In this document: piece after piece, positions 59,367 to 64,000 of the stretch
Position numbering within the stretch: the first letter of the stretch is position 1
Layout of the letters: each line of letters starts with the position of its first letter
Assembly (NCBI GenBank): GCA_023078555.1
Contig: JALAAN010000010.1
Span: forward strand, 558,001 to 622,000
Direction: 5' to 3'
DNA length: 64,000 nucleotides
DNA from: Ulva prolifera
Lineage: Eukaryota; Chlorophyta; Ulvophyceae; Ulvales; Ulvaceae
The notes under the pieces: model-generated
Database searches by the model: none
The model's input: only the letters and a program-made list of their open reading frames with translations
Told to the model about the DNA's origin: nothing
Made by a program: the position numbers and the translations under genes

Positions 59367-60387
59367 ATGTTGAAATGGCAGCGTGCTCCCATGCCACTCA
59401 TGCAGAATTCTCGCACCTCACCAAAACAGGTTCCCAACCTCACCTTAGGGGCTGAATCTTTGCACATGATGCTCTCTATGTCAAAGGAATGTGGTGTAGA
59501 AGTTTGGAGGCAATCAAGTGATAAGTCAGGGCTAGGGCTGCTATCAATGTTGAAATGGCAGCACGCTCTCCCGCCACTCATGCAGAAATCTCGCCCTCGC
59601 AAAAACAGGTTCCCAACCTCACGTTAGGGGCTGAATCTTTGCACATGATGCTATCTATGTCAAATTAATGTGATGTGAGGGTTTGGAGGCAATCAAGTGA
59701 TAACTCAGGGCTAGGGCTGCTTTAAATGTTGAAATGGCAGCGTGCTCCCAAGCCACTCATGCAGAAATCTCGCACCTCACAAAAACAGGTTCCCATCCTC
59801 ACCTTAGGGGCTGAATCTTTGCACATGATGCTCTCTATGTCAAAGGAATGTGGTGTAGAAGTTTGGAGGCAATCAAGTGATAAGTCAGGGCTAGGGCTGC
59901 TATCAATGTTGAAATGGCAGCACGCTCTCCCGCCACTCGTGCAGAAATCTCGCCCTCGCAAAAACAGGTTCCCAACCTCACGTTAGGGGCTGAATCTTTG
60001 CACATGATGCTAGCTATGTCAAATTAATGTGATGTGAGGGTTTGGAGGCAATCAAGTGATAACTCAGGGCTAGGGCTGCTTTAAATGTTGAAATGGCAGC
60101 GTGCTCCCATGCCACTCATGCAGAATTCTCGCACCTCACCAAAACAGGTTCCCAACCTCACCTTAGGGGCTGAATCTTTGCACATGATGCTCTCTATGTC
60201 AAAGGAATGTGGTGTAGAAGTTTGGAGGCAATCAAGTGATAAGTCAGGGCTAGGGCTGCTATTAATGTTGAAATGGCAGCACGCTCTCCCGCCACTCATG
60301 CAGAAATCTCGCCCTCGCAAAAACAGGTTCCCAACCTCACGTTAGGGGCTGAATCTTTGCACATGATGCTATCTATGTCAAATTAAT
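58594..60387 (+). repeat. Ten-monomer tandem duplication, copy 1 (1794 bp)
   Basis: Directly followed by a second copy at 60388-62181 with the same order: 179-bp monomers, CACGTG tag, D with GTCATGTAG, B with GTGATGGTTTGG, Ae-B, Ak-B, Ae-B. The copy-1 CACTCGTGC near 59939 is absent from copy 2. Confidence 0.88.
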
Positions 60388-60443
60388 GTGATGTAGAAGT
60401 TTGGAGGCAATCAAGTGATAAGTCAGGGCAAGGGCTCCTATCA
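59367..60443 (+). repeat. Ae-B, Ak-B, Ae-B hybrid (1077 bp)
   Basis: Ae at 59367 and 60085, Ak at 59726. The last B (60265) has the AATTAATGTG marker but continues GATGTAGAAG and ends CTCCTATCA, so it joins straight into the monomer at 60444, which belongs to the second copy of a duplication. Confidence 0.88.
60375..60400 (+). other. Unequal-exchange junction B/non-B
   Basis: B sequence AATTAATGTGATGT passes directly into AGAAGTTTGG, which belongs to non-B monomers reading GGTGTAGAAG. Elsewhere B reads GATGTGAGGG. The shared letters GATGT/GGTGT make the breakpoint about 60385-60394. Confidence 0.85.
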
Positions 60444-62181
60444 ATGTTGAAATGGCAGCGCGCTCTCCCGCCACTCATGCAGAAATCTCGCCCTCACAAA
60501 AACAGGTTCCCAACCTCACGTTAGGGGCTGAATCTTTGCACGTGATGCTCTCTATGTCAAAGGAATGTGGTCTAGAAGTTTGGAGGCAATCAAGTGACAA
60601 GTCAGGGCAAGGGTTGCTATCAATGTTGAAATGGCAGCGCGCTCTCCCGCCCCTCATGCAGAAATCTCGCCCTCACAAAAACAGGTTCCCAACCTCACGT
60701 TCGGGGCTGAATCTTTGCACATGATGCTCTCTATGTCAAAGGAATGTGGTGTAGAAGTTTGGAGGCAATCAAGTGATAAGTCAGGGCAAGGGTTGCTATC
60801 AATGTTGAAAAGGCAGCGCGCTCTCCCGCCCCTCATGCAGAAATCCCGCGCCTCACAAAAACAGGTTCCCAACCTCACGTTTGGGGCTGAATCTTTGCAC
60901 ATGATACTCTCTATGTCAAAGGAATGTCATGTAGAAGTTTGGAGGCAATCAAGTGATAAGTCAGGGCTAGGGCTGCTATCAATGTTGAAATGGCAGCACG
61001 CTCTCCCGCCACTCATGCAGAAATCTCGCCCTCGCAAAAACAGGTTCCCAACCTCACTTTAGGGGCTGAATCTTTGCACATGATGCTATCTATGTCAAAT
61101 TAATGTGATGTGATGGTTTGGAGGCAATCAAGTGATAACTCAGGGCTAGGGCTGCTTTAAATGTTGAAATGGCAGCGTGCTCCCATGCCACTCATGCAGA
61201 ATTCTCGCACCTCACCAAAACAGGTTCCCAACCTCACCTTAGGGGCTGAATCTTTGCACATGATGCTCTCTATGTCAAAGGAATGTGGTGTAGAAGTTTG
61301 GAGGCAATCAAGTGATAAGTCAGGGCTAGGGCTGCTATCAATGTTGAAATGGCAGCACGCTCTCCCGCCACTCATGCAGAAATCTCGCCCTCGCAAAAAC
61401 AGGTTCCCAACCTCACGTTAGGGGCTGAATCTTTGCACATGATGCTATCTATGTCAAATTAATGTGATGTGAGGGTTTGGAGGCAATCAAGTGATAACTC
61501 AGGGCTAGGGCTGCTTTAAATGTTGAAATGGCAGCGTGCTCCCAAGCCACTCATGCAGAAATCTCGCACCTCACAAAAACAGGTTCCCATCCTCACCTTA
61601 GGGGCTGAATCTTTGCACATGATGCTCTCTATGTCAAAGGAATGTGGTGTAGAAGTTTGGAGGCAATCAAGTGATAAGTCAGGGCTAGGGCTGCTATCAA
61701 TGTTGAAATGGCAGCACGCTCTCCCGCCACTCATGCAGAAATCTCGCCCTCGCAAAAACAGGTTCCCAACCTCACGTTAGGGGCTGAATCTTTGCACATG
61801 ATGCTAGCTATGTCAAATTAATGTGATGTGAGGGTTTGGAGGCAATCAAGTGATAACTCAGGGCTAGGGCTGCTTTAAATGTTGAAATGGCAGCGTGCTC
61901 CCATGCCACTCATGCAGAATTCTCGCACCTCACCAAAACAGGTTCCCAACCTCACCTTAGGGGCTGAATCTTTGCACATGATGCTCTCTATGTCAAAGGA
62001 ATGTGGTGTAGAAGTTTGGAGGCAATCAAGTGATAAGTCAGGGCTAGGGCTGCTATTAATGTTGAAATGGCAGCACGCTCTCCCGCCACTCATGCAGAAA
62101 TCTCGCCCTCGCAAAAACAGGTTCCCAACCTCACGTTAGGGGCTGAATCTTTGCACATGATGCTATCTATGTCAAATTAAT
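60388..62181 (+). repeat. Ten-monomer tandem duplication, copy 2 (1794 bp)
   Basis: Begins at the hybrid AATTAATGTGATGTAGAAG. It is also the start of a longer stretch (60388-64000) that matches 48712-52324 at 11676 bp, so the duplication arose by re-entering that sequence about 1.8 kb upstream of where it left. Confidence 0.88.
60444..61160 (+). repeat. Four-monomer block, three of them 179 bp
   Basis: Starts 60444, 60623, 60802, 60982. CACGTG tag at 60539; the D at 60802 has GTCATGTAG; the closing B has CACTTTAGGGG and GTGATGGTTTGG. Equals 58650-59366 and 48768-49484. Confidence 0.87.
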
Positions 62182-62596
62182 GTGATGTGAGGGTTTGGAG
62201 GCAATCAAGTGATAACTCAGGGCTAGGGCTGCTTTAAATGTTGAAATGGCAGCGTGCTCCCAAGCCACTCATGCAGAAATCTCGCACCTCACAAAAACAG
62301 GTTCCCATCCTCACCTTAGGGGCTGAATCTTTGCACATGATGCTCTCTATGTCAAAGGAATGTGGTGTAGAAGTTTGGAGGCAATCAAGTGATAAGTCAG
62401 GGCTAGGGCTGCTATCAATGTTGAAATGGCAGCACGCTCTCCCGCCACTCATGCAGAAATCTCGCCCTCGCAAAAACAGGTTCCCAACCTCACGTTAGGG
62501 GCTGAATCTTTGCACATGATGCTATCTATGTCAAATTAATGTGATGTGAGGGTTTGGAGGCAATCAAGTGATAACTCAGGGCTAGGGCTGCTTTAA
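61161..62596 (+). repeat. Two 718-bp tetramers, copy of 49485-50920
   Basis: Ae at 61161 and 61879 (GAATTC at 61199 and 61917), Ak at 61520 and 62238, with GCTAGCTATG and CTATTAATG at the expected places. Confidence 0.9.
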
Positions 62597-64000
62597 ATGT
62601 TGAAATGGCAGCGTGCTCCCATGCCACTCATGCAGAAATCTCGCACCTTACAAAAACAGGTTCCCAACCTCACCTTAGGGGCTGAATCTTTGCACATGAT
62701 GCTCTCTATGTCAAAGGAATGTGGTGTAGAAGTTTGGAGGCAATCAAGTGATAAGTCAGGGCTAGGGCTGCTATCAATGTTGAAATGGCAGCGCGCTCTC
62801 CCGCCACTCATGCAGAAATCCCGCGCCTCACAAAAACAGGTTCCCAACCTCACGTTAGGGGCTGAATCTTTGCACATGATGCTCTCTTTGTCAAAGGAAT
62901 GTGGTCTAGAAGTTTGGAGGCAATCAAGTGATAAGTCAGGGCAAGGGTTGCTATCAATGTTGAAAAGGCAGCGCGCTCTCCCGCCCCTCATGCAGAAATC
63001 CCGCGCCTCACAAAAACAGGTTCCCAACCTCACGTTAGGGGCTGAATCTTTGCACATGATGCTCTCTATGTCAAAGGAATGTGGTCTAGAAGTTTGGAGG
63101 CAATCAAGTGACAAGTCAGGGCAAGGGCTGCTATCAATGTTGAAATGGCAGCGCGCTCTCCCGCCACTCATGCAGAAATCCCGCGCTTCACAAAAATAGG
63201 TTCCCAACCTCACGTTAGGGGCTGAATCTTTGCACATGATACTCTCTATGTCACAGGAATGTGGTCTAGAAGTTTGGAGGCAGTCAAGTGATAAGTCAGG
63301 GCAAGGGCTCCTATCAATGTTGAAATGGCAGCGCGCTCTCCCGCCACTCATGCAGAAATCTCGCGCCTCACAAAAACATGTTCCCAACCTCACGTTAGGG
63401 GCTGAATCTTTGCACATGATGCTCTCTATGTCAAAGGAATGTGGTGTAGAAGTTTGGAGGCAATCAAGTGATAAGTCAGGGCTAGGGCTGCCATCAATGT
63501 TGAAATGGCAGCGTGCTCCCATGCCACTCATGCAGAAATCCCGCGCCTCACAAAAACATGTTCCCAACATCACGTTAGGGGCTGAATCTTTGCACATGAT
63601 GCTCTCTATGTCAAAGGAATGTGGTATAGAAGGTTGGAGGCAATCAAGTGATAAGTCAGGGCTAGGGCTGCTATCAATGTTGAAATGGCAGCGTGCTCCC
63701 ATGCCCCTCATGCAGAAATCTCGCACCTCACAAAAACAGGTTCCCAACCTCACCTTAGGGGCTGAATCTTTGCACATGATGCTCTCTATGTCAAAGGAAT
63801 GTGGTGTAGAAGTTTGGAGGCAATCAAGTGATAAGTCAGGGCTAGGGCTGCTATCAATGTTGACATGGCAGCGCGCTCTCCCGCCACTCATGCAGAAATC
63901 CCGCGCCTCACAAAAACAGGTTCCCAACCTCACGTTAGGGGCTGAATCTTTGCACATGATGCTCTCTTTGTCAAAGGAATGTGGTCTAGAAGTTTGGAGG
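62597..64000 (+). repeat. Terminal block, A, C, D and following (runs off the window)
   Basis: Follows 50921-52324 at 11676 bp. Differences noticed: CACCTTAC (62650) against CACCTCAC, and GTTGACATGG (63863) against GTTGAAATGG. The minus strand keeps a frame open for 454 codons for the same arithmetic reason as at 50917-52575. Confidence 0.87.

Larger units (their letters stand above)
55748..60387 (+). repeat. 9882-bp-shift copy pair, right member
   Basis: Bounded by readable hybrid junctions at both ends: a B-to-GTGACAAG switch near 55740 and a B-to-GTAGAAG switch near 60390. Single-base differences from the left member include CGCGATCTC (near 55790) and CACTCGTGC (59939). Confidence 0.86.
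24095..64000 (+). repeat. Satellite array, right contig (about 221 complete monomers)
   Basis: Same satellite and orientation as the left contig, running off the window end inside a C monomer. B monomers are more frequent here (about 48, against about 19 left of the gap), mostly as A-B dimers of 359 bp. Apart from the first few hundred bases after the gap, monomer lengths are almost always exactly 180 or 179. Confidence 0.98.

Noticed and set aside
1-64000. CRISPR array or other prokaryotic repeat system
   Set aside because: The repeat is contiguous with no unique spacers, units are far longer than CRISPR repeats, and no cas-like gene is present.
1-64000. Known satellites (primate alpha, Arabidopsis 178-bp, maize knob 180-bp)
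   Set aside because: Similar length only. The monomer text does not resemble those families as I know them, and I have no database search to assign it.
1-64000. 5S rRNA, tRNA or other RNA gene repeat of similar length
   Set aside because: I see no A-box/B-box pair, rRNA core or poly-T terminator that recurs per monomer.

Overview
The whole window is one head-to-tail satellite DNA array. I see no gene, RNA gene, mobile element, inversion or unique sequence in it. The repeat unit is 180 bp, with a recurrent 179-bp class. About 350 complete monomers lie in 63.5 kb of called sequence, broken by one run of exactly 500 N (23595-24094). A counted monomer (568-747) is 47% G+C. A nucleosome-sized monomer, multi-level higher-order repeats (HORs) and no inserted elements suggest a eukaryotic centromeric or other constitutive-heterochromatin array. 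I do not recognise the monomer family, so I cannot name the organism or decide between plant and animal. The 500-N gap is the fixed size used by several Hi-C scaffolders.

Monomers are numbered here from ATGTTGAAATGG. Classes: A (CGTGCTCCCATG, CTCGCACCTCAC, CCTTAGGGG), with sub-classes Ak (CCCAAGCC, CCATCCTCAC) and Ae (carries GAATTC); B (179 bp, carries AATTAATGTGATGTGAGGG and ends CTTTAA); C (CGCGCTCTCCCG, CCCGCGCCTCAC, CTCTTTGTC), with sub-class Cm (starts ATGATG); D (GAAAAGGCAG, CCGCCCCTC, usually GATACTC); E (GCAAAAATC, CATTTTTGAGG); F (CCGCCACACATG); G (CATGTTC plus AACATCAC or a close variant); H (179 bp, CCCATGCCCCTC, GTTCGGGG). Each B ends in a TTTAAA junction and is followed by an A-type monomer, so B monomers divide the array into blocks; the block features below tile the window on that basis.

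Layout. 1-9.5 kb: mixed blocks, with a copy pair at a 4133-bp shift and a patch dense in single-base indels (7.0-9.3 kb). 9.5-23.6 kb: Cm/E/F/G-rich blocks with a 20-monomer (about 3.6 kb) period, decaying into an error-rich end at the gap. 24.1-42 kb: three successive versions of a 33-37-monomer unit (best period 6645 bp). 42-64 kb: a third domain with private sequence tags, long copies at 9882-bp and 11676-bp shifts, and a 1794-bp tandem duplication whose junction can be read. Nested duplications of 1, 2, 3, 4, 10, 20, 23, 37, 55 and 65 monomers, plus hybrid monomers at their edges, are what repeated unequal exchange or conversion would leave.

Long open frames run on both strands only because 180 is divisible by three and the monomer has a stop-free frame on each strand. 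They are not genes.
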